Source of the DNA: Bromus sterilis | Taxonomy: Eukaryota; Streptophyta; Magnoliopsida; Poales; Poaceae | Direction: 5' to 3' | Assembly (NCBI GenBank): GCA_950022295.1 | Contig: OX465600.1 | Span: 300,462,031-300,526,030 of the forward strand | Length of the DNA stretch: 64,000 bases | Shown here: in pieces, positions 30,861 through 42,562 of the stretch | Layout of the letters: each line of letters starts with the position of its first letter | Numbering within the stretch: the first letter of the stretch is position 1 | Made by a program: the position numbers and the translations under genes | The notes under the pieces: model-generated | What the model was told of the DNA's origin: nothing | The model's input: only the letters and a program-made list of their open reading frames with translations | The model's database searches: none

Positions 30861-33800
30861 GTAGCCCCCTGGTGATGTAGTGGAGCTCACACCCGTAGGA
30901 GTCGTCGCGAGTTCGTCGGCTTCTGTGTTGTTGTCCCTGGTGATGTAGTGGAGCTCGCACCCGTCGAAATTTCCTTCGAGTGCGTTGTAGAGCTCCTGGT
31001 AGGCCGCCATGTTGTCGGCTATTGCATTGCAGTTTCTCATCGTCTGCTGGACGACGAGATTGGAGTCCCCGTAAATTATGAGGCGAGTGGCTCCGCATGT
31101 TTTGGCCATGCGCATGCCATGGAGGAGTGCCTCGTATTCTGCTTCGTTGTTGGAGGCGTGACTGAAGTTGATCTGGAGGACATATTTCAGCTTTGTTCCC
31201 TTAGGGGAGATGAGTACGACTCCTGCCCCAACTCCTTGTTGTCTCTTGGACCCATCGAAGAACATGGACCATGAACTTGATAGGTCTGGGGGGCCTGGTG
31301 TCTGAACCTCCGTCCACTCGACCAGGAAATCTGGGAGTACTTGGCTTTGATGGATGTTGGGTGCTTGAACTGCAGGTCCCGTGGGCTGAGCTCAATGTTC
31401 CACTCGGCGACTCGTCCAATCGCTCCAGGGTTGTTGAGTATGTCAGCGAGTGGTGCGCTGCTTACGATTGTGATAGGGTGCTCGTCGAAGTAGTGGGACA
31501 CTTTTCTTGAGGTCATGACGATGGCCAGTAGTAGCTTCTGATAGTGCGGGTACCGCTACTGGGATTTGGTCAGGAGCATGCTGAGGTAGTAGATTGGTCT
31601 CTGGATGCTCTAGAACTTTTCTTCTTCTGTGCGTTCGACAACGAGCGCTGTGCTTACTACACTGTTACGTGTTGCCACGTAGAGGTATAACTTCTCTCGT
31701 TCCTTGGGTACCGCCAGGATTGGTGGGGTCAAGAGTGTCTTTTTCAGGTCCGCGAATTCTTGTCGGGCTTCCTTCGTCCACTAAAATTTCTCTCCTTTCC
31801 TGAGCAGCTGATAGAAAGGCAGCGTGCGTTCTCCCATCCTGCTAATGAAGCGGCTTAGGGCTGCGAGTTTTCCAGTGAGCTGTTGTACTCCTTTGACGTC
31901 GGTTGGTTCTTACATTCGTGTGATGGCTTGGACTTTCTCAGGGTTTGCCTCGATTCCTCGGGCAGACACCATATAGCCAAGCAGCTTCCCCGCTGGTACG
32001 ACGAATGCGCACTTCTTTGGGTTGAGTTTGATTCTGTATTTGTTGAGCGCCGCGAAGGTTTCGCGCAGGTCGTCGAGTAGTGTGGCTGCTTCGTAGGTCT
32101 TGATGACGATGTCGTCCATATAGACTTGCACGTTTCTTCCGATTTGCTCCTTCAGGCAGGCCTGCATCATTCGCTGGTAAGTGGCGCCTGCGTTTTTTAG
32201 CCCGAAGGGCATGGTCCTGTAGCAGAATACGCCATAGGGGGGTGATGAACGATGTGTGCTCTTCGTCTTCTTCCTTCATCCTAATCTGGTTTTATCCTGA
32301 GTAAGCGTCAAGAAAGGAAAGTAGATCGCACCCTGCTGTCGAGTCGATTATCTGATCGATTCTAGGCAGGGGGAAGTGGTCCTTCGGGCAATGCTTGTTG
32401 ACTGGTCCGTAGTCGACACACATGCGCAGCACGGTCGTGTCTTTCTTGGGCACCAGCACCAGGTTGGTTATCCAGGTGGATTTCTTCGTTTCTCGGATGA
32501 ACTGGGCGTCGAGTAACCGGTTGACTTCCTCTCCGATTGCTCTGCGCTTGGGCTCCGAGAATCGTCTCAGCGCTTGCTTCACCGGCTTCGTGTTTTGCTT
32601 GATGCGTAGGGCGTGTTCCGCGAATTCGCGTGGTATCCCAGGCATGTCGTCTGGGCACCAGGCGAATATTTCCACTCATCACGAAGGAAAGCGACAAGAG
32701 CCGTCGCCTGCTCCTCCGGTAGGTGGGCGTACACGCGGACTGTTTTGTCCGGGTCCGTCGGGTGCACTTGGTGAGTGACTATGTCGCTGTCGATGCTGAA
32801 GTCGCGTCCGTACTCTTTGGATTCGCTTCGGTTTACCAATGGGAAGGTACTCTTGTCCGTCACCATGGCTATTTCTCTGAGTTCTTTTTTGGCTCCGAAT
32901 GTGTCGGATATTCTGTGGAAGTCACGATCACACTGATCTGATTTGATGAAGCTTCCGTTGATCGTGAGGAATCCTTCTGATCCTGGCATCTTCAGCTTGA
33001 GGTAGGCATAGTGTGGGACCGCCATGAACTGCGCGAATGTTGGCCATCCCAATATGGCGTGATACTGCGATTGCCAGTCGAGTACCTAGAACTCGAGGAC
33101 GTGCTTTGCGAAGTTGCGTCGGTTGCCGAAGACAACTTTGAGTTTGATGACTCCGAGGGATGTAGCTGCTTCTCCTGGGACTACCCCGTGTAACTCGGTG
33201 CTCGATTTTCTCCATATTGATCGTGGGATCAACATCTTTTGCAGGGTGCTGGAGAAGATGATGTTCATGCTGCTGCCTTCGTCCATGAAGACCCTATCCA
33301 TGTCGTATCCTCCGATTTGTGCATCGAGCACCAGGGGCGCGTGCCCTGGTCTTGGGACTGCGGGTGGATGGTCGTCCTGTGAGAATGTGATGTTGGTCTT
33401 CGTATCATGTAGCTGGTAGACTTCGACTATGTTTATGCTCTCGGATGCTCTAGCTTGCAGGGTGTAAGCGTCGCTTCGTGCTTGCGGTACCCTTCCTTCT
33501 TGGATCATGAGCACCTGTTCTTGCAGCGGGCTGTGACGTCCTTCCGGGCTTGAGGGCGTCGATTGTTTGGGTCGTCGGTTGCGCCTGTCTTCTTTCTGCT
33601 TCTCCTTCTTGAGGTTGTCGGCTAGCTCGTTGAACAGGCAGCAGTCTCTCAAACTGTGACCTGACCTGACGCGTCCCCAGTGATCCTCGAAGTTGTGGAT
33701 TGTGCAGGGTCCTGCCAGCTGTTCTCTAGTTGTGAAGTTGTGAAGTTGTGGCGTGCCTCTTCCTTCTTGAGATTCTAAAGATTTGCTCGTGATCCTCCGG

Positions 33801-34461
33801 GTGTTCGTGGAAGCGGGGGTCATTGTCGATTCCTCGACTCATGTCTTGGTTCTTGATGAGGTTGGCGAATTCATCTGGCCTTCAATCTGGGTCATAGTAC
33901 TCGCCCACCGGTGTCTCCGAGTCGCTGTCCTGACTGACGGCAGGTGCTTGTGTGACGGCGTGTCGTCGGGCGGTCGTCGGTTGCGCGGCTGCGTGTCGTG
34001 GCTCGCTTATTGGAGCCTCGCCGTAGATCTCCCATGCGCGCCTTTTGGGTCATCGATTCCTTCTTCGTTGGCGATGGTTCTGCTGATCGCTGGTTTCGAT
34101 CTCGTAGTCATCGTCTTGATGTGCGGCGGGTGCCCGGGCGGCGGTGGGTTGTCGAAAGACTTGCGAGTCCTCCGCCGCGCGTCACGGTTCGTCGAGTGGA
34201 ATTCCTTCGTAGAAGCCCCTCGCCATTCTTCTGAGTCGTCGATTCCTTCGATGCTGACGCTGCACTTGGCCGTCACCGTAGTATTGGTCCTGGCACAACT
34301 GTAGCTCGAGCAGTCTTGATGGGGTGGCAGAGATGATCGCCGTGATCTTGAATCCTTCGAGTGGGCTATATCTGGTTTTTGCCCTTGAGTTGTAGCTTGC
34401 TGAAGACGGGACCGCCGAGATCGTGATCCCAACCTGTGTAGTTCCCACAGACGGCGCAAAT
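30861..34461 (-). pseudogene. Gag-pol remnant of gypsy A
   Basis: Frames on the minus strand in order: gag and protease-like (33823-33086, with VFMDEGSSMNIIF where relatives have MDGG); a pre-RT and RT N-part (33052-32579 and 32675-32292); RT core (32212-31910, with MPFGLKNAGATYQRM and YMDD); RNase H (31516-30861, with NNEAEYEALLHGM). Frames change near 32680, 32250 and 31560, and a stop follows AITRM at 31910. The duplicated segment tggtgatgtagtggagctc at about 30872 and 30940 marks the internal deletion junction. Confidence 0.88.
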
Positions 34462-34899
34462 TGACGGGGATCAGCCCCGGATAATCCCATGGTCAGGGAC
34501 CCCGGGTTGGTCATGAGAGGCACAGGTTGGACGATAGCTCGTCGGAAAACAGGAAGGCACGCTCCTGCTCGATATTATTAATGGGGGAGATGCGATTACA
34601 GGGGATGCCAAGGCTGGAGCGCTCAAGGCTAGGGTTACAGAAGATATTCGTTGTCTTTGGTGTCGCCCCTCCTAGCCCTTATATACTGGGCTAGGTCTCG
34701 GGGAGTTCATCTACGTTTACAGGTAAGCTTTCCTAACCCTAGCTTGCTCCGTACGGCAGGTATTCGCACCTTCCTTGTGAGTCGTAGACTCCTACGTCGG
34801 TGTCAATTAGTGGGCCGAGGCTGTATCTTCATGGGCCTTCTGTCTTCATGGACACCAGGTAGGCTTATCCGTAGGAGTCGTGGGGTCACCCCCTCGTCA
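34462..34899 (-). repeat. 5' LTR of gypsy A
   Basis: A 438-bp LTR next to the primer-binding site (reversed at 34441-34461). Confidence 0.92.
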
Positions 34900-35309
34900 G
34901 GGAGCACCTGGGACTCTTATGATGAGCTCTCCCGATGGGAGTAAGATGTTTTTTCTTCATTGGGAAAAAGATCTGAAATGTGGAATCTCTGAGCCTTGAT
35001 GTTTGTTTGGTATTCTTCGCCGCTTGTCAGGGATAGCGATGCCTCTGTTTGATGGCTGTCAGGGATGCTCCGCTAGTGAACCGTCACGTCTTCATGACCA
35101 GTCATAATGATGGCCGCTGTGGCGTGCGGCTGGCGCTGGTTGAGTTTCCAATACACACGTTGGAAACGCGCGTGTATTGACGCGTCTCACGCACAGTGCG
35201 TCCTGTGGGAAAGCATATTGGTCTTGGAATCTAAGACGTCTGCGACGTTTGGTCTTTTGAATTAATTGTTGTTGTCGTCGTGGCTTCTCTGTGCTGGGAG
35301 ATTGATGTT

Positions 35310-35325
35310 CTATAAATAAGCCTTT
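35310..35325 (+). promoter_or_regulatory. TATA box for the antisense ORF
   Basis: ctataaataagcc at about 35311 lies roughly 80 bases before the ATG at 35394, with a C/T-rich leader between. The arrangement fits a separate plus-strand transcription unit. Inferred from sequence only. Confidence 0.45.
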
Positions 35326-35393
35326 TTCTTCCACAACGTTTCGCCTCTATCCAGCTTGCTGCTTTGCCTCTTCCTTCTTCTCTTCTTCCTCTC

Positions 35394-36011
35394 ATGGTTC
35401 CCAGGCGAGGTGCTGGCCGTGGCCATGTTCGTCGTGGCCGTGGTGGCCGTGCACCACGCTCATGCCATGGTGGTCGCCATGGTACGACGCCAGTGCCTTC
35501 CTCCTCTACCTTGGAGTAGGGTTTCTGGCGCTATGATTTTCTTTTACGCGTTCGTGGCCAGAGCGCCAATCGCGTTCTTCTTCCCTCTGCTTTTTCCGCC
35601 ATTGTCTCTGAACGTGGCTTAGATGGCTTGCTTCTGCATCTTCAAGGGAGCTGTCGATCTCCTTCTTATGTTGACTTGGAGGTTGATAGTTCCCGCTTGA
35701 TTTTTCTTGGCTCTGGTTGGAGTTTGTTTGCTTGGCGGTTGAATCTGTGAGATGGAGATATGCTCAGCTGTCGTTGTGACAGCGAAAGCACTGTCACTAT
35801 CCGCGCGTTCGATCCGAGCGGCAACAACATGGATCCGCACTGGCAGGGGTCGAACAGCGACAGCTCCACAAGGTCGAGGAGTCCTACGCCTGCGTCTTCT
35901 ACAGCTCCGTCTTCTGGCGACTCCTCAGGTGATGGTGCCGCCTCCACCAGCTCCAAAGAGGACATCGACGTCAAGCCATCGATCAAGCGGGCGTGCCAAG
36001 CGACCTTGTAG
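35394..36011 (+). pseudogene. Antisense ORF in gypsy B with a B3-like DNA-binding domain
   Basis: The frame runs on the plus strand, opposite to B's gag-pol, between integrase and the 3' LTR. From ATG 35394 it has an Arg/Gly-rich start (VPRRGAGRGHVRRGRGG), then a block at codons about 50-142 that reads like a plant B3 domain. It has LPSAF, FLGSGWSLFAW, an (L)DGD turn and STVTIRAFDPSG, matching the B3 pattern LPxxF...GWxxF...GDxxxF...VxIFDxxG. A Ser/Pro-rich linker follows. In-frame stops lie at 35517-35519 (TAG) and 35748-35750 (TGA, where Arg is expected). The frame ends at 36011, but the +1 frame continues to 36121 with a heptad-like ELEKKLVEQEKKLVEHR, so a frameshift probably removed a coiled-coil tail. 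The B3 assignment is by eye. Confidence 0.55.
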
Positions 36012-36159
36012 AACTGGAGGCAACCTCATCTTCGCTGGCAACTCGGGCGGAGCTGGAGAAGAAGCTAGTGGAGCAGGAGAAGAAGCTGGTGGAGCATCGT
36101 CTTCAACTGCTCTGCAAATAAGTCGAGCTTCACCTTTTGCTATGTCATTGACATCATGA

Positions 36160-36885
36160 GCCTGCTGCTAGCTTCCTTTTTTCCTTTGTATGTGGTGATG
36201 CCTTTGTATCAGAGTCGATTACCCCTCATGGGCACACATGTAGAAGTCTTAATTCCTTGGGTAATTCCCTCTTGTAACAGGAGCTGCCTTCTATCCAAAT
36301 GTAGTTGAGTCCTTTTTGTACTGAAGATGATCCTTATGATGTAAACTATGCTTTAGCCTTTGCAATGGAATTTATCTTTGGGCCTTATGCAAACGAGAAC
36401 TGTGTTCGAGTCCTTGGCGATCAGGAGCTATCTTCGAGTTCTTTGCGACCGAGAGCTGTGTTCGAGTCCCTCCAAACTTTGCACTATGGGTTCTATCGGG
36501 TGCGCGACAGCGCTCCCGATGGGAGTATCCCCCGAGGCTACGCTTGAGTCGGAGGGTCGAGCGTAGGCTGAGGTTTGTTTCCCTTGTCGTTCTTCCGTTA
36601 ATTTCTGTCTTTTATCGGGTGCGATAGCGCTCCCGATGGGAGTAGCCCCCGAGTCTTTAGGTGATCGTTGGCGATCGGATGAAGACTAAAATAGTCCGTG
36701 TCCTGTGCTCCCTCCGAAATTTCTTCAGAGTACTTGGTGTTCCATCTAATTGTGGCCATGTCTTTCGAGCCTTGCTCTCAGCAGGTGGGGCTGGCCGGGT
36801 ATTTTTGTTTGGGCCTTTTAAGCTTCGGACTGCGCGAGCGGTTCTCGGGGGGAGGTGGTGCTCGAGCCCCCGAGTGCTTACGATA
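36160..36885. other. Non-coding 3' region of gypsy B
   Basis: Between the antisense ORF and the tandem block. It contains repeated motifs tatcgggtgcg(cgac)agcg and ctcccgatgggagta(t/g)cccc near 36495 and 36615, which form a hairpin, and several gagtcctt(g/t)gcgac copies near 36410-36450. Related motifs occur in element D at 54040-54130. Confidence 0.6.
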
Positions 36886-36886
36886 G

Positions 36887-37458
36887 TGTCTCTCGGGGGG
36901 ATTTTACGCTTAATCCCCCGAGTTTTTTTGGTTAAGATCGCTTGAGTGGCGATAGCGTCTCTCGGGGGGATTTTATGCTTAAGCCCCCGAGTGCTTTGGT
37001 TAAGATCGCGTAGGCGATAGCATTTCTCGAGGGGATTTTTTCTTAAGCCCCCGAGTGCTTTGGTTAAGATCGCGTAGGCGATAGCGTCTCTCGGGGGGAT
37101 TTTTTTTCTTAAGCCCCCGAGTGCTTTGGTTAAGATCGCGTAGGCGATAGCTTCTCTCGGGGGGAGTTTTTGTGCTCGAGCCCCCGTGTGCTTTGATTAA
37201 GATCGCGTGAGCGATAGCGTCTCTCGGGGGGAATTTTTATTCTTAAGCCCCCGAGTGCTTTGATTAAGATCGTGTAGGCGATAGCGTCTCTCGGGGGGAT
37301 TTTTTTCTTAAGCCCCCGAGTGCTTTGGTTATGATCGCGTAGGCGATAGCGTCTCTCGAGGGGGTTTTATTCTTAAGCCCCCGAGTGCTTTGGTTAAGAT
37401 CGCGTAGGCGATAGCGTCTCTCGGGGGGATTTTATGCTTAAGCCCCCGAGTGCTTTGA
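36887..37458 (-). repeat. Tandem repeat block in gypsy B, about 65-bp unit
   Basis: About nine units, each with gcgtctctcggggggatttt, cttaagcccccgagtgcttt and ggttaagatcgcgtaggcgata. The ggggg and ccccc parts of each unit are complementary and can form a stem. It lies between integrase and the antisense ORF. Confidence 0.92.
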
Positions 37459-37538
37459 GATGGCAGTATTTGGGCAACATTTATTTTATTGCGTTCGAGC
37501 GGCTGCATGAGTTGCCAGGTATGTCTGACCGATGAGGA

Positions 37539-38160
37539 CTATGGATAGAACAGTCGCAAGTTTGCTATGTTCCATGGGTTGCCCACGTCCTCGTCTGTCT
37601 TCGGGTTCTTCAGCCTGTAGGCGCCACCTCCGATGACTTCTGAGACTATGAATGGTCCTTCCAATTGGGGGGCAAGTTTATGGACCTTCTCTTGTATCAG
37701 CCGTAGGACTAGGTCACCTTTGTTGAAGGTTCTAGTGCGCAAGCGACTGCTTTGGTATGTGCGTAGCTTGTCCTGGTACCCCTCTGATTTTTGCCAAGGC
37801 TGCATCTCTTGCTTCGTCAGCCGTATCTTTGTCATCTTGTAGTGCTTCTTCTGCTTCTTCTTCTTCGTATCCGGTGACCCGAGGTGGTCCGAACTTGAGG
37901 TCATGTGGTAGGACTGCCTCTGCCCCGTACACCATGAAGAAGGGTGTGTACTGGGTCGCGGTGTTTGGTGTAGTTCGTAGGCTCCATAGTACCGCGGGGA
38001 GTTCTTCTACCCAGTTGCCGGCGGCTTGCTCGAGTGGTGCGAGGAGCCGCTTCTTGATTCCCCCGCATACAAGGCCGTTTGATTTTTCCACTTGGCCGTT
38101 GGACTGCGGGTGCGCGACTGATGCATAATTTATTTTGATGCCTAGTTCTTCGCAAAAGTT
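37539..38160 (-). pseudogene. Integrase C-terminal part of gypsy B
   Basis: This continues the integrase after a TAA at 38167-38169 (Glu in relatives). It has VAHPQSNGQVEK with the catalytic Glu, then PAVLWSLRTTPNTATQYTPF, and a frameshift near 37790. The tail HKLAPQLEGPFIVSEVIGGG is typical of gypsy integrase C-termini. It ends with NLRLFYP at 37539. Confidence 0.88.
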
Positions 38161-38166
38161 CAGGAA

Positions 38167-40944
38167 TTATGCGGCTGTGAAGTTCGTGCCATTGTCCGTG
38201 ATGATGTTGTGTGGCACGCCGAACCTAAAGATAATCGATTTGATGAAGTTGACAGCCGTGAGGGCTGTGGAGCTGGTGATGGGTACTGCTTTGATCCATT
38301 TAGTGAACTTGTCGACTGCGACGAGCAGGTGTGTCCTTCCGCCCTTTGATGATTTCTTGAGTGGGCCCACCATGTCGAGTCCCCAGGTGGCGAACGACCA
38401 GGATAGTGGTATGGTCTTGAGCTCTGAGGCGGGAGCGTGTGGCCTGTTGGCGAATTTCTGGCAGGCGACACAACATCGTACGATTTCCTCTGTGTTTTTC
38501 ATGGTTGTGGGCCAATAGAACCCGGCTCGGAATGCTTTGGACACGAGCACTCGACTGCTCGCATGGTGCCCGCAGGTTCCTTCGTGGATTTCGAGCAGTA
38601 GGGCTTTGCCGTCTTCTTCGTCGATGCACCTTTGGAGTATCTGGGTGATGATGCGCTTGTATAGTTGTTTGTTGATCACCGTGAACGCCTTGGATCGTCG
38701 GCTGATGCGTCGTGCTTCGGCCATGTCTTGTGGTAGCGTACCTTCGATTAGGAATCGGAGGAACGGTTTTGCCCAGACAGGTCCTTCGAGCTCTGTCGGA
38801 GCTGTGATGTCGGGTGTGCTGGTGCTTGTGCCTTCTGATGGGGTTGCTGCTGCCACCTGCGCCAGGTCTGTTGCGTCCTCGCCGTCCATGACTGCTTCAG
38901 GTGCTACTGCCTGTACCTTGATGGATCTCTGGCTGATGCTTTCGAGAAAAACGCCGGGTGGTATTGGTCCTCGGATCGAACCGATGTTCGCGAGTTCGTC
39001 AACTTCTGTGTTGTTGGCCCTGGTGATGTAGTGGAGCTCGCAACCGTCGAAACTTCCTTCGAGTGCGTTATAGAGCTTCTGGTAGGCCGCCATGCTGTCG
39101 GCTATTGCGTCCCAGCTTCTCATCGTCTGCTGGACGACGAGATTGGCGTCCCCGTAGATTATGAGGCGGGTAGCTCCGCACGTTTTGGCCATGCGCATGC
39201 CATGGAGGAGTGCCTCGTATTCTGCTTCGTTGTTGGAGGCATGACTGAAGTTGATGTAGAGGACATATTTTAGCTTTGTTCCTTTAGGGGAGATGAGCAC
39301 AACTCCTGCCCCGACTCCTTGTTGTCTCTTGGACCCATCGAAGAACATTGACCATGAACTTGATAGGTCTGGGGGGCCTGGTGTCTGAACCTCCGTCCAC
39401 TCGACCAGGAAATCTGGGAGTACTTGGGCTTTGATGGCTGTTGGGTGCTTGAACTGCAGGTCCCGTGGGCTAAGCTCAATGTTCCACTCGGAGACTCGTC
39501 CAGTCGCTCCAGGGTTATTGAGTATGTCAGCGAGTGGTGCGCTGCTCACGATTGTGATAGGGTGCTCGTCGAAGTAGTGGGACACCTTTCTTGAGGTCAT
39601 GATGATGGCTAGTAGTAGCGTTTGATAATTCGGGTACCGCTGCTGAGATTTGGTCAGGAGCATGCTGAGGTAGTAGATTGGTCTCTGGATGCTCTGGACC
39701 ATGCCTTCTTCTGCGCGTTCGACGACGAGCGCTATGCTTACTACACTGTTACGTGCTGCCACGTAGAGGTATAGCTTCTCTCGTTCCTTGGGTACCGCCA
39801 GGATTGGTGGGGTCGAGAGTGTCTTTTTCAGGTCCGCGAATGCTTGGCGGGCTTCCTCCGTCCCCTCGAATTTCTCTCCTTTCCTGAGCAGCTGATAGAA
39901 AGGCAGCGTGCGTTCTCCAAGCCTGCTGATGAAGCGGCTTAGGGCTGCGAGTATTTCAGTGAGCTGTTGTACTCCTTTGATGTCAGTTGGTTCTTGCATT
40001 CGGGCGATGGCTTGGACTTTCTCAGGGTTTGCTTCGATTCCTCGGGCAGAGACCATATAGCCGAGCAGCTTCCCCGCTGGTACGCCGAATGCGCACTTCT
40101 TTGGGTTGAGTTTGATTCTGTATTTGTTGAGTGCTGCGAAGGTTTCGCGCAGGTCGTCGAGTAGTGTGGCTGCTTTGTAGGTCTTGATGACTATGTCGTC
40201 CACATAGACTTGCACATTACTGCCGATTTTCTCCCTCAGGCAGGCCTGCATCATTCGTTGGTATGTGGCGCATGCATTCTTGAGCCCGAAGGGCATGGTC
40301 ATGTAGCAGAATACGCCGTAGGGGGTGATGAACGATGTGTACTCTTCGTCTTCTTCCTTCATCTTGATCTGGTTGTATCCTGAGTAGGCATCAAGAAAGG
40401 AAAGTAGATCGCACCCTGTTGTCGAGTCGATTATCTGATCGATTCTAGGCAGGGGGAAGTGGTCCTTCGGGCAATGCTTGTTGACTGGTCCGTAGTCGAC
40501 ACACATGCACAGCACGGTCGTGTCTTTCTTGGGCACCAACACTGGGTTGGCTATCCAGGTGGCTTTCTTCGTTTCTCGGATGAACTGGGCGTCGAGTAAC
40601 CGGTTGACTTCCTCTCCGATTGCTCTGCGCTTGGGCTCTGAGAATCGTCTCAGAGCTTGCTTCACCGGTTTCGTGTTTTGCTTGATGCGTAGGGCGTGCT
40701 CCGCGAATTCGCGTGGTATTCCACGCATGTCGTCTGGGCACAAGGCGAATATTTTCCACTCATCTCGAAGGAAAGCGACGAGAGCCGTCGCCTGCTTCTC
40801 TGGTAGGTGGGCGTACACGCGGACTGTTTTGTCCGGGTCCGTCGGGTGCACTTGGTGAGTGACTGTGTCGCTGTCGATGCTGAAGTCGCGTCCATATTCC
40901 TTAAATTCGCCTCGGCTCACCAATGGGAAGGTACTCTTGTCTGT
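38167..40944 (-). pseudogene. RT, RNase H and integrase core of gypsy B
   Basis: A 926-codon open stretch from the junction with element C to the TAA at 38167. It has RT with LVPKKDTTVL, FLDAYSGYNQI, MPFGLKNACATYQRM and YVDD; the connection; RNase H with FFDGSKRQQGVGAG and NEAEYEALL; an integrase zinc finger (HHASSRVL...CCVACQKF); LDMVGPLKKSSKG; and TDNGTNF. It is the best-preserved pol in this family here. The 5' part of the same frame lies beyond the 14.4 kb element C, at 55313 onwards. Confidence 0.92.
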
Positions 40945-42562
40945 TGATGGCTTCTCGCCCTTCATTGGTTACCCCAAGTGGAAGGTTTGAGATGTAGTGC
41001 AGCAGCAGTTTTCCCACGGTGAAGATACCAAGGTTTGTCTCCAGTAGGACTCCAGAGATGATAAGTAGGTGTCAGCGGCGCAACTGAAGCGGACCTGCAC
41101 ACAGACACAGATAACTTTGTTCCCAACGAAGTTCAGAGAGGTTGTCAATCTCTCCGGTCTTGTTGTTCACAACGGATAAAACGCAAGGGATAATGATAGC
41201 AAGTAAAAGCAATAAAGTAAATATAGCTTGGAAACAGTAATGAGGATATGGACCGGGATACGTGATGCCCACTAGTGATGTCTCTCTCCCAAAATACGAT
41301 AAAACTGCTATGCGAGGTAAACAAATTACAGAAGGGCAATTGACAGGATTATGAACGCACCGCAATGCTAACTATGCTACAAAAGAAAGGAAGAGGCTCA
41401 AAAGCACGGGCAGTACGCCAAAATAAGTAGACCGAAATCCATCTGCATCTACTACTAATCATCCACCTTGAGATATCTATCCAGAACATCTCGCTGGTAT
41501 TAAGTTGCGAGCCCCAACCAAAGTGTAAACCCAAAGCAACAGACAACTGCAATAAAAAGAATTTTGCGTAAAGTAAACAATCCTTGTAACCGCGGTTACA
41601 AGCACCGTTGTTTTCCCCCTTGTGGCAACAGCACATCCCCTAGACCCATGTTTCTGTCACTCAAGCGTGTTATCGGGGGGCATGAACCCACAATCTAGCA
41701 CAACGTTCCCTCTTGGAGTCACTACCTACTACTTGGCCAAAACAATAAACAGCAACGGAGAACATGCAAGAATTACTTAGGAACAAAAATATAAGAGATA
41801 AAAACCAAATATATTACTCTATCACAATCTGAACATAATCTCATAATCCATCAGATCCCTCCAAACTCAGCATAGCAACAACAGAAATATTAAAAAGGTG
41901 CCTCGATCATGTAGGGCAGCTCACGAGGTCTAAACAATGAAGATCAAAGAGGGGAGGAGAACATCACATAGCTACTGATCACGGACCCATGGTCCAAGGA
42001 AAACTACTCACGAGACATCCGGGGAGCATCCATGGTGGAGAGGAGACTCCCGGAGGTCAATCCTCCCTCCGGCAGGGTGCCGGGAAGAGGTCTTCTGGTG
42101 CTCCCGATCTTGGAAGCGCGGCGGCGGGGGAACAGAGGCGAGTTTGCTGAATAGGGTTCCTCTCCTGGAGTTTTCCCGTGATGGAGAATAAATAGGCGAA
42201 GGGGGCAGCCAGAGGTGGACCAGGGGCTCCAGGCGCCCCCCTGGCGCGGCCAGGGGTGGGGCCGCGCCGGGTGGCCGCCTAGGCCCCCCTGGCTCCCCTC
42301 TGGCCCCTCCCGGGCTCTTCTCGAAGCTTCATGTACGCTGATTTTTCCTGTATTTTTCCCGGAATTTTTCTGGCACTTTTTATATGGGGGAAAACTGAAA
42401 TAGAAAAACAGCAGAAAACAGGAACTGGCACTGGGGTGCACTGAGTTAATAGGTTAGTCCAAATATGATCAAAAGTGTATGAAAGTGTATCTAGATCATA
42501 GCAATATCACACAAAACATGCATGGAGCAAGCAGAAATTATAGATACGTTTTGGACGTATCA
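40945..42562 (-). repeat. 3' LTR of element C
   Basis: A 1618-bp LTR. It contains an uninterrupted copy of the site (gtgctcccgatcttgg, about 42099) where element D entered the other LTR. Confidence 0.92.

Larger units (their letters stand above)
30424..34899 (-). mobile_element. Gypsy element A, internally deleted, nested in B
   Basis: Same family as B. LTRs are 30424-30860 (3') and 34462-34899 (5'), flanked by GGGAG (30419-30423, 34900-34904). The uninterrupted target can be read in a related repeat at about 30281-30302 of element B. The interior keeps gag, protease, RT (YMDD near 32110) and the first part of RNase H (FFDGSKRQQGVGAGVVL). The rest of RNase H, the whole integrase and the 3' non-coding block are deleted. 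Several stops and frameshifts are present, so it is not autonomous. Confidence 0.92.

Noticed and set aside
33783..34304. Plus-strand frame of 173 codons opposite the gag of element A (and a similar one at 56245-56784).
   Set aside because: It is the antisense shadow of the gag region. It recurs wherever that sequence occurs and has no independent start signals.
35356..35622. Hydrophobic 88-codon frame overlapping the antisense B3-like ORF.
   Set aside because: It is an out-of-frame reading of the Arg/Gly-rich and B3-like region. The frame from 35394 has the better domain match.
36887..37458. Regularly spaced repeats that might suggest a CRISPR-like array.
   Set aside because: This is a plant retrotransposon. 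The units are contiguous diverged copies without unique spacers.
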